The notes: a model not told the origin generated them from the sequence alone. Positions 1 to 8,915 are shown, counted from the first letter of the stretch. The stretch: 43,208 nt of DNA from a virus (IMGVR_UViG_3300049435_000021:1-43208), one strand, 5' to 3'. Program-made: numbers and translations.

Positions 1-100
1 GATTGCCAGGCAAGCGAACCCACAACCCGTCAACTCGAATTCCCCAATGCACCAACGGTTCACCTTTGAGGGAAAGGCTATGTTTATGTATGTGAATCAT
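1..100 (-). CDS. Minor tail protein, N-terminal fragment (runs off left edge)
   Basis: An open frame begins with ATG at 100 and stays open to the window edge, giving 33 residues that start MIHIHKHSLS. The ATG overlaps the TGA of the previous gene as ATGA, the junction used throughout this tail operon, which suggests translational coupling. Its place two genes after the tape measure is where siphophages encode baseplate or minor tail proteins, so that role is inferred from position only. No domain can be judged from so short a piece. Confidence 0.6.
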   Translation of the reverse strand, partial: MIHIHKHSLSLKGEPLVHWGIRVDGLWVRLPGN

Positions 101-1164
101 CGTGACCTCTTGAACCGCTGCGACAGACGCGCAACGATCTGCGCATTAGGGTTGTTGGCCCTAACTCGCAAGTGCGCCACCGTCTTTGGGGGTACCGGGT
201 ACAGAAACCGAATGTACTGCCGTAGCCACAGCGGCTCACCCGAGAGCGCCGCCGTGGGAGTGAGCAGAAAGTTCAGCAGGCCTGCTGCGCGAAGGATCTT
301 GTAGAACTCGTTGTCGTGCGGATCATTCTCTGACACAAGGGTTTTGTGTGTCGGGTCGGTGTCCACTGTGACCTGGCCGTCGCTGGCGAATATGGGGCCA
401 ACCTCTTGGGTGCGTTCCATGATGTTGTCTTGGACAAAAACCGTTCCCTCGCAGTCGGTTAGCAGGTACTCGACGTAGCTGCCGATGTCGCCGGTATTCG
501 GAATGGCAAGTGTCCCATGGTAAAAGCCGTCTTTGTCTGGTGCGCCAGCTTTGGCTGCGAGCCACGGCATCGTCATGAGCGACGGCGTGCTGTAGTACGG
601 TACAGGAGAAAGCCAGTTGATGTCCCAGATGGCTTGGTTGTTGTCGTAGGCAACGGGGTCTGACTTCTGTGTGGTGTCAACGGTTTTCGCGGGCCACACC
701 TGTATCCAACGCCAACCTGAGAAACGTGTAAACACTCCGAACCACCCTCCATGCACCTCGTCTTGCCCTGTCCACCAACGATCCTCGCATGCACGGTAGG
801 TGATGTTGTTCATGCCGGGTCGTCCGATATAGACACGCAGATTGATCTTGCGCGCAAGGTAATTCACGCGTTCGATGGTCGAGCCGAACTGGTACGCGCT
901 CTCGGTTGTGACCTGCTCGAAGAACAGGTGTTGCTCGCCTTGTATGTTCTCGTGTAGGCGCACACCTTCACGACCGGCGAGTGGCCCGTTTAGGTGAAAG
1001 ACGTTGCCCGAGTGGTCGATAAAGACCATGACGGTTTCCATGGCCTGCAACGGATATGGGAAGTCTTCGATATGTTCGTATGTCGCAACAACTTCCGGTC
1101 GCAGATAGTCTGCACTCGGAATGTTGAGATACGGTTGCGCCGGTATCGGAATTGCTTGTGTCAC
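97..1164 (-). CDS. Minor tail protein (distal tail-like)
   Basis: This 355-residue protein follows the tape measure with an ATGA overlap, where actinophages place the distal tail or first minor tail protein that caps the tube and joins it to the baseplate. It is rich in Trp and Tyr, has no signal peptide or membrane segment, and reads like a beta-rich virion protein (for example GWFGVFTRFSGWRWIQVW near residues 140-157). The C-terminus is basic (QRFKRSR). The family is assigned by synteny and composition. A role in adsorption specificity is possible but cannot be read from the sequence. Confidence 0.75.
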   Translation of the reverse strand: MTQAIPIPAQPYLNIPSADYLRPEVVATYEHIEDFPYPLQAMETVMVFIDHSGNVFHLNGPLAGREGVRLHENIQGEQHLFFEQVTTESAYQFGSTIERVNYLARKINLRVYIGRPGMNNITYRACEDRWWTGQDEVHGGWFGVFTRFSGWRWIQVWPAKTVDTTQKSDPVAYDNNQAIWDINWLSPVPYYSTPSLMTMPWLAAKAGAPDKDGFYHGTLAIPNTGDIGSYVEYLLTDCEGTVFVQDNIMERTQEVGPIFASDGQVTVDTDPTHKTLVSENDPHDNEFYKILRAAGLLNFLLTPTAALSGEPLWLRQYIRFLYPVPPKTVAHLRVRANNPNAQIVARLSQRFKRSR

Positions 1165-4100
1165 TGCGGGAGTCCTCCTGTGAAGCCGTGCAGGGTCGAG
1201 TTCTGCGCATTACGTTGTTCATGCACTGGTGCCATAATCGTTGAAGGGTCAACTCCCGCAGTAACATTGATCGGCATATAGTCGCCTTGCACAACCTGAG
1301 CAGGTCCCGGTAGCGGACCTGCCGGTGCCCCGAACGGGCCAGGCGGTTGTGTCGCAACGATGTTGGGTCCGCTGCTCACGCCGCTGGCTTTCGGTAACGT
1401 AAGTCCAAGGCTCCCAGACAATCCCGACAACATTCCGCCGCTACCTGCTGGCCCGCCACCTTGTTGATCCCATCCTTCGATAGGCTGAAAGCCGGTCATA
1501 CCGGTATGGCCTTTGCCGATTTCGTCGGCCCATGCGTTGGCCGTGCCCATAGCCCAACTTGCCGCTCCCGTAAGGAGTTTCACCGCTCCCCACTCCCACG
1601 GCGGCTTGGCAAACAAGTCACCAAAACCGAGTTCCTGTCCTATACCACCGAGCAGCGACGAACCAAGCTGTTGAAACTCTTGAGCGCCAACAGCTTTCGG
1701 CACCTGCTGGGAACCGCTTGTGCCACTTGGCTTTTTGTACATCGACTCTTGTTGCTTGCGTTCCGCGTCGGAGATGTTGTCATTCTGCTGGCTACGCTCG
1801 CGCTGCGATTTGCCCAATTGGTATGTGGCCTCGTCCAATTGGTCATTGAGTTGCTTGCGCTTGTCGTCGGCTGCCCTCTGCTCGTCAGGCGTGAGCGGAA
1901 GAGGCTTACCCGTAAGTTCCCCTGTCTTATCCGAGACTCCGACTTTCCCAATCTGCGCCTTGATGTCCTCAATCTTCTTCTGCTGCTGGGCAATTGAATG
2001 ATCCATGTCTGCCGCACGGTCTTTCGCGTCCTGCACAGCTTTCTCAGCTGACCGCTGCTGGTCGTAGGTCTCACCGCCATACACGCCGCTTCCACCGTAT
2101 TGCCCTGGCAGACCAGGATATTGGAGGTCACCTGCTTGCCCGAGCGGCATGTAGTAATGCGATGTGAACGCCGGATCGTCAGCGCCGGTGCCTCCGATAC
2201 CACGATTCTGTGCAGCCTGCTCACTGCCCCAATTGAACGGTGTGCCACCAGGTAACGTTGCCTGAGTGTGGTGGCTGTTGAAGCCAACTCGGAAGTCACC
2301 AGGGCCACCCTCGCCCGGTACGAAACCGTGCGACTGAAGCCATTGCGCCTCGTTGCCGGTGAACATTCCAGACGGCGCGGTGAGGCCACGGCCCTCTAGG
2401 TGGTTCACCAAAGCTTCTATGGCGGAAGAACAATCAGCTAATCCCTTGGACAGGTCGTCGCGCTTCTCGCCGGGATCTGCGTAGTGACCAGATGGCACAC
2501 CTCGCAGTATCGCCATGTCGAGGGTATCAGCAGCGCCGCCTTGGTCGAATCCCTTGGCCCCCTGGTGAAGTGCCGAAATCAGCCAGCCATGCTTATCGAC
2601 TGTGTCTGTGTCCCATACGTATTCGCCTCTGGTGAGCATGGCGGGTATATCGTCTACGCCACCGCTGCCGCCTGTGACAAGGGAACCTGTACCGTACTTG
2701 CGCTTACCGAGTATCGCATCCCAGTCTGGACCCATAAAGTAGTGCGGCGCACCAGAATTCAGTGTGTGCCCGCCCGGTATCTTCAGGTCAACCGTTGGCC
2801 CGCCGAACCATCCACTAGTACCAGTCTGCCAGCCGCCGCCCGTAGTACCCCAAAGGTCAAGTGGCCCATTGGGCCTCCACTTGCCGTGGCCTTTCTGTCC
2901 GCTACCGGATATCGCCGCTTCGGCGACTGGCCCGCCGTGCTGGTAGTAGCCTTGCCCGCCTGGGTGTTGGTAGTACTGTGCCCAAGCATTACTCGGTGTA
3001 CCGTAGCGATCCCTGATGTACTGGTACATCGTTTTGAGTTGCGTGGCAGGGTCAGTACTGTAACCACTTGCGTACTGGTCCTTTTCGTGCCCAAGGAACT
3101 GCCCCATACCGAACGCGCCAGAATCGGGATTCCTTGCAGTGGAATCGAATCCGGCCTCTTTCATCTCTAACTTTTCAAACGCATCCCACTCATCCTGACC
3201 CCACGGGAAAAGCTGGTGTGCCAGTGCACGATTGGCCTGCTGACCGCCACCCAAGCCTTGACCGCCACCGCTGGCCTGTACGTCACCGCTACCTGTTCGA
3301 CCACCGAAACCTGTTGCGCCACCACCAGATTCACCGCCACCAAATCCACCACCACCACCGGACCAGCCGCCGCCAGGTGCAGCAATACCACCCTCACCAG
3401 CGCCGCGCCCGAGGCCCATTCCTATTGCGCCACCGGAGGTTTCGACCGAGTCGGCTGCTTTCTGCGTAGCGTCGGACACGTGGTCTGCGTAGGTGTCCCA
3501 CGAATCTTTGGCCTTATCAACATCAATCTTGTGATCTTTCAACCACTGTGCAACGTCTTTCATTTTGTCGCCGACATGCACGTTCTCTAGCTTGCCGCCG
3601 AACTCTTGTGCATTCTTGCCAACGTCGATCAGCGAGTTGCCCATATCGGTGAAACCCGGTATGTGAGAAAGGATTTCACCTTCAGCCTGCACGAACAGAC
3701 CCATGCCCTTAAGCGCTTCACCGAACACCGCGTCGATTGCATCGACCACTGGCGCGAAGAATTCCAGCAGGGCAATCGCCATATTCTGTGTGCTAGCAGC
3801 GAATTCGATGATGAAATCGCCGCCACCCCTAATGGTTTTCTTGATGCCATCCATGTGGGTGTCGATATACTTTGCGAGAGCATCGATCCCAGCACCGGCG
3901 AGGTGCACAGCCTCCAAACCCATTGGGAGAAAAGCCTCTTCGGCTTTGTGCTTGACTATCTCCCACTCGTTTTGCAGCGTGCGAGTTTTCTCTACGAAGT
4001 CGTCTACCGCTGCACCCGACGAGTTGAACGCGTCAGGCCCAGCTTTAACAATGTTCAGGTACTCTTCAACGGCTGCCTTTGCAACGGCCCAACGCCTTGT

Positions 4101-5441
4101 GCCGAACAGCTTTTCAGATAAGGCTTGCCCTTCCGGACCGCCCCCCAACTCGTTTAAGCGAGCGGCCGCGAGCTTCATGCCGTCCGAGAACGAAAGTCCT
4201 TCTTTGCCAAACTCTTTCATGGCAGTGTTCAAGCCCATGATGACGGAGCGGCCAGAGGTGCCCATCTCCATCAGCTTGCCCGTAAACGCGCCTGCCTGTT
4301 CAAGATTCAGGCCAGCCTCTTGCAACGTGTACGACACGTCACCGGACAGCGCCGACGACAACTGACCCAAGTCCTGACCGCTGTTACGTGCGCTCTGCAA
4401 CAGTGACGCTAAAGACGAATCCGCTTCTTCCGCAGGCGTTTTGAACGCATAAAAAATAGACGCAAGGTCGGTAGCCTTGAGGCTGTTATACCGTCCTTGC
4501 AATTCTTCGGTGTGCTGTGTGAGCCGGTCCAGCGCCGCACTCGGCTCTGCGTCGAGTATGGCCGCGAACTGGGCCATGGTCTGGCCGGTGTTCTTACCGG
4601 CAACGTCTAGTGACCCAAATACCTTCTGCGCGTGAGCTTCTAGTTCCTCGAACTGGGTGCCGGTTGCACTGGAGAATTCGGTGATTTGAATTCCCAAGTG
4701 CTCGTAGGTCTCTCCGATTTCGACCATCTTGTCAGCGAATTCGCCAGCAAGCTCGATGCTCTTTTTGAAGCCTTCGATGCCTGCCTCTGCGAGACCTTCT
4801 ACGGCTTTCGCAACGCCTGCTGCCGCAACAACACTCAGCCCGCCGATGGCACCGGCCAACAGGGACGAGCCGGTCGCCATGCTCTTGGTGGCCTCTGCTG
4901 CCGCCTGAGACTTGTTGGTGTATTCGCCATATGCCGCATTGGTTTTCGGCAACTGTTCGTTGACAGCGGCGTGTGCCCGAGACTCTTCCTGTATCAGCGG
5001 CAGAACGATTGACGCTTTGTTTATGCCGTTGTCCCGCGCCGTATTTAGCCGATTCTGCGCTTCGGTGTGAGCGCCAAGAGTCTGAGTCAGGTTCTCGTAC
5101 TCAGTACGATACTTTGAAAGTGCTTGTGCCGCTTCGCCTTGAACTTTGGCAATGAGTTTGGTGTCAATGTCGCCGCTGAGTTGGTCAATCGCCTTGTTCA
5201 GCCCGAGGGGCAACTCGATCTTTGAAAGCCCTTGCGAGATAGTGGAACTGAGCTTGGACGTGAAGTTGCCGCCCATTGCCTCCGGTGACGTACCGGAGTT
5301 GAATCCCTCTTCAAACTTTCGCTTGGACTCCTGGCCAGCCTTGCGCATTTCCTCGCCCATGTGCGAGGTTTCCGGCATAACCGGAATCCACAGTGCTGCA
5401 AGGTTTATGTCGTTGCCATGACCGCCACCTGGTTGTGTCAT
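1161..5441 (-). CDS. Tape measure protein with two cell-wall hydrolase-like domains
   Basis: At 1426 residues this is the longest gene in the window. It lies directly after the tail assembly chaperones, the standard place for the tape measure that sets tail length. The N-terminal part is helical and Ala/Gln-rich, with a hydrophobic stretch near residues 190-225. A Gly-rich linker near 690-740 precedes a segment with EAGFDSTARNPDSGAFGMGQ, typical of soluble lytic transglycosylases (about 740-850). A second segment has DCSSAIEALV (Cys near 1004) and SHHTQATLPGG (His near 1057), the Cys/His layout of NlpC/P60-like peptidases seen in mycobacteriophage tape measures. Both domains probably help the tail tip cross peptidoglycan at DNA entry. 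The start overlaps the chaperone stop as ATGA. Confidence 0.93.
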   Translation of the reverse strand: MTQPGGGHGNDINLAALWIPVMPETSHMGEEMRKAGQESKRKFEEGFNSGTSPEAMGGNFTSKLSSTISQGLSKIELPLGLNKAIDQLSGDIDTKLIAKVQGEAAQALSKYRTEYENLTQTLGAHTEAQNRLNTARDNGINKASIVLPLIQEESRAHAAVNEQLPKTNAAYGEYTNKSQAAAEATKSMATGSSLLAGAIGGLSVVAAAGVAKAVEGLAEAGIEGFKKSIELAGEFADKMVEIGETYEHLGIQITEFSSATGTQFEELEAHAQKVFGSLDVAGKNTGQTMAQFAAILDAEPSAALDRLTQHTEELQGRYNSLKATDLASIFYAFKTPAEEADSSLASLLQSARNSGQDLGQLSSALSGDVSYTLQEAGLNLEQAGAFTGKLMEMGTSGRSVIMGLNTAMKEFGKEGLSFSDGMKLAAARLNELGGGPEGQALSEKLFGTRRWAVAKAAVEEYLNIVKAGPDAFNSSGAAVDDFVEKTRTLQNEWEIVKHKAEEAFLPMGLEAVHLAGAGIDALAKYIDTHMDGIKKTIRGGGDFIIEFAASTQNMAIALLEFFAPVVDAIDAVFGEALKGMGLFVQAEGEILSHIPGFTDMGNSLIDVGKNAQEFGGKLENVHVGDKMKDVAQWLKDHKIDVDKAKDSWDTYADHVSDATQKAADSVETSGGAIGMGLGRGAGEGGIAAPGGGWSGGGGGFGGGESGGGATGFGGRTGSGDVQASGGGQGLGGGQQANRALAHQLFPWGQDEWDAFEKLEMKEAGFDSTARNPDSGAFGMGQFLGHEKDQYASGYSTDPATQLKTMYQYIRDRYGTPSNAWAQYYQHPGGQGYYQHGGPVAEAAISGSGQKGHGKWRPNGPLDLWGTTGGGWQTGTSGWFGGPTVDLKIPGGHTLNSGAPHYFMGPDWDAILGKRKYGTGSLVTGGSGGVDDIPAMLTRGEYVWDTDTVDKHGWLISALHQGAKGFDQGGAADTLDMAILRGVPSGHYADPGEKRDDLSKGLADCSSAIEALVNHLEGRGLTAPSGMFTGNEAQWLQSHGFVPGEGGPGDFRVGFNSHHTQATLPGGTPFNWGSEQAAQNRGIGGTGADDPAFTSHYYMPLGQAGDLQYPGLPGQYGGSGVYGGETYDQQRSAEKAVQDAKDRAADMDHSIAQQQKKIEDIKAQIGKVGVSDKTGELTGKPLPLTPDEQRAADDKRKQLNDQLDEATYQLGKSQRERSQQNDNISDAERKQQESMYKKPSGTSGSQQVPKAVGAQEFQQLGSSLLGGIGQELGFGDLFAKPPWEWGAVKLLTGAASWAMGTANAWADEIGKGHTGMTGFQPIEGWDQQGGGPAGSGGMLSGLSGSLGLTLPKASGVSSGPNIVATQPPGPFGAPAGPLPGPAQVVQGDYMPINVTAGVDPSTIMAPVHEQRNAQNSTLHGFTGGLPQ

Positions 5442-6294
5442 GTGTATTCCTCACGCGCTTGTTGCTGCCGTGCCCGTAGTCGCCTCATGAAAGGCGAGTT
5501 GGGTGTGCCATCGTTCTCTTCCGAATCAAGTTGTATGCCATCCCAATTGGGCAGAGTTTCGATCTCGGAGCGTGGCTTAACCAGCGACGAATCGACTTGT
5601 GGCCGTGCGTATCTCGCGCTGAGGTTGAGCAACCCGGCATGCTGTTCACCAAGATTCGCAATCAACTCGTCCGTGCGGGACCAAGCGTTGGGATCGTAGT
5701 GATGAACAGCAGAGCCGGGCGGCGCAGCCAGAACAACCGAAATCAGTTGGCACACAGTCAATCTGTCGGTGCCGATATCGTCTGCCGTGCGACCGAGGGC
5801 GAATAGGTCGCGCTCCACTGCATGCCAGTGATCCTTGATGCACGCAGCGAGCGCAATCATTTTCCCGAGGTGACAGCACCTTTCGGCCCCGCCCCGCGCA
5901 TGGCTTTCATGATCTCGAACCACTCATCGAACATCGCGAAATACTCTGTGTCGGGCAGCATTTGAGCTTGACGCTGAATAGCCCTGGGCACGCCCGCCCG
6001 CTCCATCCACAGCCACGTCTGCGACAGCTTGGGAAGCTGTGCCAGATCGAAGAACCAGAGCTTGTCGGGTGGATCGAAACCGTTGAGAGCCAACAGAATT
6101 GGCTCACTGCCATCCTTGGGCTGATACGAGTAGTACTGCACCCCTTCGGGATACGGTGACTTCGCTTGAGCCTCAACCTTTTCCGGCTTGGGTAGACCTT
6201 CGAGTAGGTTCACCTCTTTCGGCTCGAACTTTTCGGGTGGTCGCTTCTTCTGCGAATTCACCCGTGTCCCAGTCCTTTTCACTGCGGCAGCCAT
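5438..6294 (-). CDS. Tail assembly chaperone, frameshifted long form
   Basis: Ribosomes starting at 6294 can slip back one base on GGGAAAA at 5866-5860, just before the stop of the short form, and continue in the -1 frame to 5438. The product would be about 285 residues: 145 from the first frame, then MIALAACIKDHWH and onward. This matches the lambda gpG/gpGT arrangement in which the long form is made at low level and loads the tape measure. The downstream frame alone (open from 5923) has no good independent start, which supports expression by frameshift. Coordinates span both frames; the join is at 5860. Confidence 0.85.
5857..6294 (-). CDS. Tail assembly chaperone, short form
   Basis: This 145-residue protein lies between the major tail protein and the tape measure. 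It is charged, with a Lys/Pro/Glu-rich N-terminus (residues 1-50) and an aromatic second half (DKLWFFDLAQLPKLSQTWLWM). By position it is the gpG-like chaperone that coats the tape measure during tail assembly and is absent from the finished virion. Its ATG shares bases with the stop of the major tail gene (TAATG). It ends TSGK-stop exactly at the slippery heptamer. Confidence 0.85.
   Translation of the reverse strand: MAAAVKRTGTRVNSQKKRPPEKFEPKEVNLLEGLPKPEKVEAQAKSPYPEGVQYYSYQPKDGSEPILLALNGFDPPDKLWFFDLAQLPKLSQTWLWMERAGVPRAIQRQAQMLPDTEYFAMFDEWFEIMKAMRGAGPKGAVTSGK
5860..5866 (-). other. Programmed -1 frameshift slippery site GGGAAAA
   Basis: On the minus strand the short chaperone ends tcG GGA AAA tga. 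The heptamer GGGAAAA fits X_XXY_YYZ in the zero frame and lies directly before the stop. After slipping, the next codon is ATG of the -1 frame that encodes the long form. The fit of frame, stop and downstream open frame is exact. Confidence 0.88.
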
Positions 6295-6905
6295 TATGCG
6301 GTCGGCTTTCCGTCGTTGACGTACAGGTAGCCGTGGTTCTTGTTGCTGTCAGGGTACGCCTTGAGCGTGCACTCCACAGTCATGTAAGTCTTGTGGGTCA
6401 TGTCGATTTCGCCCACGGTGACCACACGGCCAATCGGAATGACAATGCGGACAAGGTTATTCGCGTAAACCCCGTCGAACACCCACGAGCGGGTATCGAG
6501 AATTCCGGCGTTCAGCTTGACGGCGATTTCCTTGCCGTTGGTCGCTGTTGCCGGGACAACCGACACGTTGCTGATTCCGTATGTGGCACTGAGGACTTCG
6601 GTGTTACGAAACTGCATCAGACGGAACGTCATCGTCCTGTCGTACTGCGTCTGCAACGTACCGGCGAGGTCGCCGCCCCACACGAAAACGTCTGTGGTGG
6701 AACGGGTCTCACGCTGCTTGAGTCCGTTGTCATCGGCGAATCCGAGATCCTTCAGGCCGGTGACCGCTGTGCCATCGAGAGCCGCGTAACTCGTTGTGGG
6801 AAGGACACATCCGATTGGACCCCAGAGGATCGAGCCAGACGTGCGTGGTGACGGTGCCAGCAGTTCAAGCACATTGTCTGCTGTAATTGGAGCAGGTGCA
6901 GTCAT
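6294..6905 (-). CDS. Major tail protein (tail tube)
   Basis: This 203-residue protein, encoded just before the tail assembly chaperones, should form the stacked hexameric rings of the tail tube. The sequence is typical: an N-terminal arm, a segment with TSYAALDGTAVTGLKDLGFADDNG, then alternating beta-rich stretches (DVFVWGGDLAGTLQ, RTMTFRLMQFRNTEVL) and a Tyr-containing C-terminus. An AAAGGAT ribosome site sits just ahead of ATG at 6905. A 67-base gap with tandem repeats lies upstream, so this highly expressed gene may have its own control. Confidence 0.9.
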   Translation of the reverse strand: MTAPAPITADNVLELLAPSPRTSGSILWGPIGCVLPTTSYAALDGTAVTGLKDLGFADDNGLKQRETRSTTDVFVWGGDLAGTLQTQYDRTMTFRLMQFRNTEVLSATYGISNVSVVPATATNGKEIAVKLNAGILDTRSWVFDGVYANNLVRIVIPIGRVVTVGEIDMTHKTYMTVECTLKAYPDSNKNHGYLYVNDGKPTA

Positions 6906-6941
6906 ATCCTTTGCCTTTCAATAACTTTCGGTTATGTTCTG

Positions 6942-6975
6942 GTATTCAGTTGTGTATTCAGTTGGTATTCAATTA
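6942..6975. repeat. Three tandem 11-base direct repeats upstream of the major tail gene
   Basis: GTATTCAGTTG occurs at 6942-6952 and 6954-6964, followed by the variant GTATTCAATTA at 6965-6975. The spacing is 11 to 12 bases, about one helical turn. The array fills most of the gap between the tail terminator stop and the major tail protein start, and its last unit overlaps that stop codon. Confidence 0.7.
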
Positions 6976-7392
6976 GATTGGGTGACCCTGCACCCTCCAC
7001 GTCAACGCAGAACGATAGCGTGGAAGCTCTATGTCGGGGTTCGGAAGTTTCTCCCCCCCAACGGCGTTAACGACCATGACCACGTACCAGCCCATGATAG
7101 TCAAGCCCTGCACTGATGTACCGTAGCGCATGAGTTTGCGTGAGATGTCAGCAGCCTCGTACTCATGCGGTGAGTAGGCATGCAGGATAAAACTCAAATC
7201 CCATTGCGCCAGACCAACTCTCGACGCCGGTGCCGCCTCGACGGTGACGAACCCATTTACCGTGTCAGCATTGTCAGCAACATTGGGCAGCCGCGTGTCA
7301 ATCGGTGTCGGCGCGATGATCGGCGTGAAGTAGTACGGCACCAGATCCTCGATGTCCGGTAAATCCAGCGGCGGCACAACATAATTCGTCAC
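6973..7392 (-). CDS. Tail terminator protein
   Basis: This 139-residue protein precedes the major tail protein and follows the small connector genes, the standard slot of the tail terminator that stops tube growth and joins the tail to the head. Size and composition fit the gpU/gp10-like fold: an N-terminal DLPDIEDLVPYYFTP segment, a beta-rich centre (VGLAQWDLSFILHAYSP) and a helical AADISRKLMRYG stretch. ATG at 7392 overlaps the previous stop by ATGA. Function is assigned by synteny. Confidence 0.72.
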   Translation of the reverse strand: MTNYVVPPLDLPDIEDLVPYYFTPIIAPTPIDTRLPNVADNADTVNGFVTVEAAPASRVGLAQWDLSFILHAYSPHEYEAADISRKLMRYGTSVQGLTIMGWYVVMVVNAVGGEKLPNPDIELPRYRSALTWRVQGHPI

Positions 7393-7697
7393 TTGCCGCT
7401 CATCCCCAACGCCGCCTTGAGCAGTATGGCTTGCGACAGTTCCTCGTGGATGCCCTCACGGTTCTTTGGTGCAACATAGGACCGTGGCCGCTGCGTATCT
7501 GGTCGTGACTGCGTGATAATTTCAAAGTTCGATGAGCCGGTCGAATTCTTAAGCATCGCAGCCTTTTCGAGCATTTTGAGAATCACGTCTGGCATGTGAC
7601 GGATGCGCTTGTCAATCTCGGGCGTGATGCCGGGATCGTAGTCTTGACCAGCCAGCACTTTGAGCGTGTTTCCGTTGGCAGAGAACAGGTTTGGCAT
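7389..7697 (-). CDS. Head-tail joining protein (HK97 gp10 position)
   Basis: This 102-residue protein sits between the stopper and tail terminator genes. It begins MPNLFSANGNTLKVLAG, has a helical centre (IRHMPDVILKMLEKAAML), then a basic segment with PRSYVAPKNREGIHEELSQAILLKAALG. A small gene with such an ending is usual at this place in mycobacteriophages and is often left as a hypothetical tail-completion protein. It is coupled to both neighbours by start-stop overlaps. The structural role is inferred from position. Confidence 0.65.
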   Translation of the reverse strand: MPNLFSANGNTLKVLAGQDYDPGITPEIDKRIRHMPDVILKMLEKAAMLKNSTGSSNFEIITQSRPDTQRPRSYVAPKNREGIHEELSQAILLKAALGMSGK

Positions 7698-8080
7698 TAC
7701 GTCACCCGCCTAATCAACACTTGACCGCCGAACATGTCGTCGTACTCGCTCATGATCTGCATGCCATCACCCCAATCCTCGAAGCCCGGGTTGCCTTGCA
7801 CCACAAAGGCTATGCCGTTGATAAGTACTTGATCCTGATTCTTGTATACCGTAGCATCTGGCACGTCCATCAGCAGGTTCGTATCGGTGCGCCCCAAGTC
7901 TTCTATGTTGATCGGGTCCGGTATCGGACGCTGCCAACGCGCCGGATACACCTGGTAGGCGAACCGCTCGATGGGGTCGGAAAGCGTTCCCTCGCTTGCC
8001 TGCCCGTGCCGAGGTTGTGGACCGCTGTTCTGCACCCATACACGGTGCATTACGGGCACCTCAGCTTCCAGCACAGCCAT
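7697..8080 (-). CDS. Head-to-tail stopper
   Basis: This 127-residue protein follows the head-to-tail adaptor by two bases. By position and size it is the stopper that seals the portal channel after DNA packaging. The C-terminal half is beta-rich and reads like this small barrel family (ATVYKNQDQVLINGIAFVVQGNPGFEDWGDG). The stop at 7697 overlaps the next ATG by one base. Assignment is by synteny with HK97-like phages. Confidence 0.7.
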   Translation of the reverse strand: MAVLEAEVPVMHRVWVQNSGPQPRHGQASEGTLSDPIERFAYQVYPARWQRPIPDPINIEDLGRTDTNLLMDVPDATVYKNQDQVLINGIAFVVQGNPGFEDWGDGMQIMSEYDDMFGGQVLIRRVT

Positions 8081-8082
8081 TT

Positions 8083-8619
8083 TCAGACCCTCGTTATGGT
8101 GTACGGGCCGAGACGCGTTTTCTGGTCGTCAGAGAGCACCGCGCCGAATTCCAGAAAGTCCATATCCGTTGGGCCACGGGTCATGTGCTTCACGACACCA
8201 GCGGGCTTTTCCATCGTGCGAGCAGTCAACTCGAAACCGACTTCGGCCACCGCTTTCGGCATTTCCTCGTAGCCGTGCGTAAAGTCAACGGAGACAACGC
8301 TCCCGCGAGCGCGCCGCCAGCCGAAGGTCTGCATCGTCAGGAATCCTGCCGGATCTGGCTCGTACGCAACGGATTCTACGACCCATGGTGCCGTGCCCGG
8401 TATCCGTACCGCTTCGACTGACACGAGGTTCAGCGTCGGTAGCATGATGATTCCCTTGTTCCCAATGCGGGCACGCTGATCTAGCACTGAGATGATGGGC
8501 CAGATGTGCCAGCCGCAGAAGTCGCGAATCGTGTCACCGACAGCGCCGAGGAACCAATCTTGGTCTCTCGCCTGGAATTTCGCAAAATCGGTTGCACTGA
8601 GCAAGGGGTCGAGCGTCAT
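8083..8619 (-). CDS. Head-to-tail adaptor
   Basis: This 178-residue protein has the hallmarks of the HK97 gp6/SPP1 gp15 adaptor family. The helical N-terminus (LSATDFAKFQARDQDWFLGAVGDTIRDFCGWHIWP) resembles the common opening of these proteins, and a beta segment follows with LPTLNLVSVEAVRIPG. It should bind the portal and start the head-tail connector. It is coupled to the preceding small gene by ATGA. Confidence 0.78.
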   Translation of the reverse strand: MTLDPLLSATDFAKFQARDQDWFLGAVGDTIRDFCGWHIWPIISVLDQRARIGNKGIIMLPTLNLVSVEAVRIPGTAPWVVESVAYEPDPAGFLTMQTFGWRRARGSVVSVDFTHGYEEMPKAVAEVGFELTARTMEKPAGVVKHMTRGPTDMDFLEFGAVLSDDQKTRLGPYTITRV

Positions 8620-8774
8620 GGGCGTGGCTTTCTCACGGTTACTTCACGAGGTTGGCCGTCGCCGCCGTCGATGCCGGGGAACGTCGAAACCACGTCTGTC
8701 GCAACATCTTCGCCGTATTCATGCGTGATGCCGAGGTCGCTCTCGTCGTCACTGTAGGGCCATGTACCGGGCAT
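8616..8774 (-). CDS. Small conserved protein between capsid and connector genes
   Basis: A 52-residue acidic protein starts with MPGTWPYSDDESD at 8774. The frame is open further upstream, but this ATG is preferred because it overlaps the stop of the 40-residue gene (TAATG). It ends with a basic tail, EVTVRKPRP. No domain is recognised. Its location suggests a head-associated or connector-associated role, with no direct evidence. Confidence 0.6.
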   Translation of the reverse strand: MPGTWPYSDDESDLGITHEYGEDVATDVVSTFPGIDGGDGQPREVTVRKPRP

Positions 8775-8896
8775 TAGTGATGCCTCAGCTTGCCCTCGAC
8801 GTATTCGACTGTTGGGTTGCACCAACAGGTTTCATCGAGAACGTGCATTGGCTCATCGCTCCATGTCGGTGGTACGTCTTGAATCAAATCGTCCAT
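8774..8896 (-). CDS. Small CWCNP-motif protein downstream of the capsid gene
   Basis: This 40-residue frame begins MDDLIQDVPPTWSDEP and contains ETCWCNPTVEYVEG. A CWCNPTVE-like motif in a short protein next to the capsid or connector genes recurs in mycobacteriophages. The start is supported by an AAGG ribosome site and the TAATG overlap with the next gene. The CxC pair could bind metal. Function is unknown. Confidence 0.6.
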   Translation of the reverse strand: MDDLIQDVPPTWSDEPMHVLDETCWCNPTVEYVEGKLRHH

Positions 8897-8915
8897 TGTC
8901 CTTGCCTTTCAATAG

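Noticed and set aside
2484-3170. Long plus-strand frames opposite the tape measure gene
   Set aside because: They are shadows of a GC-rich gene with certain identity, and lack ribosome sites.
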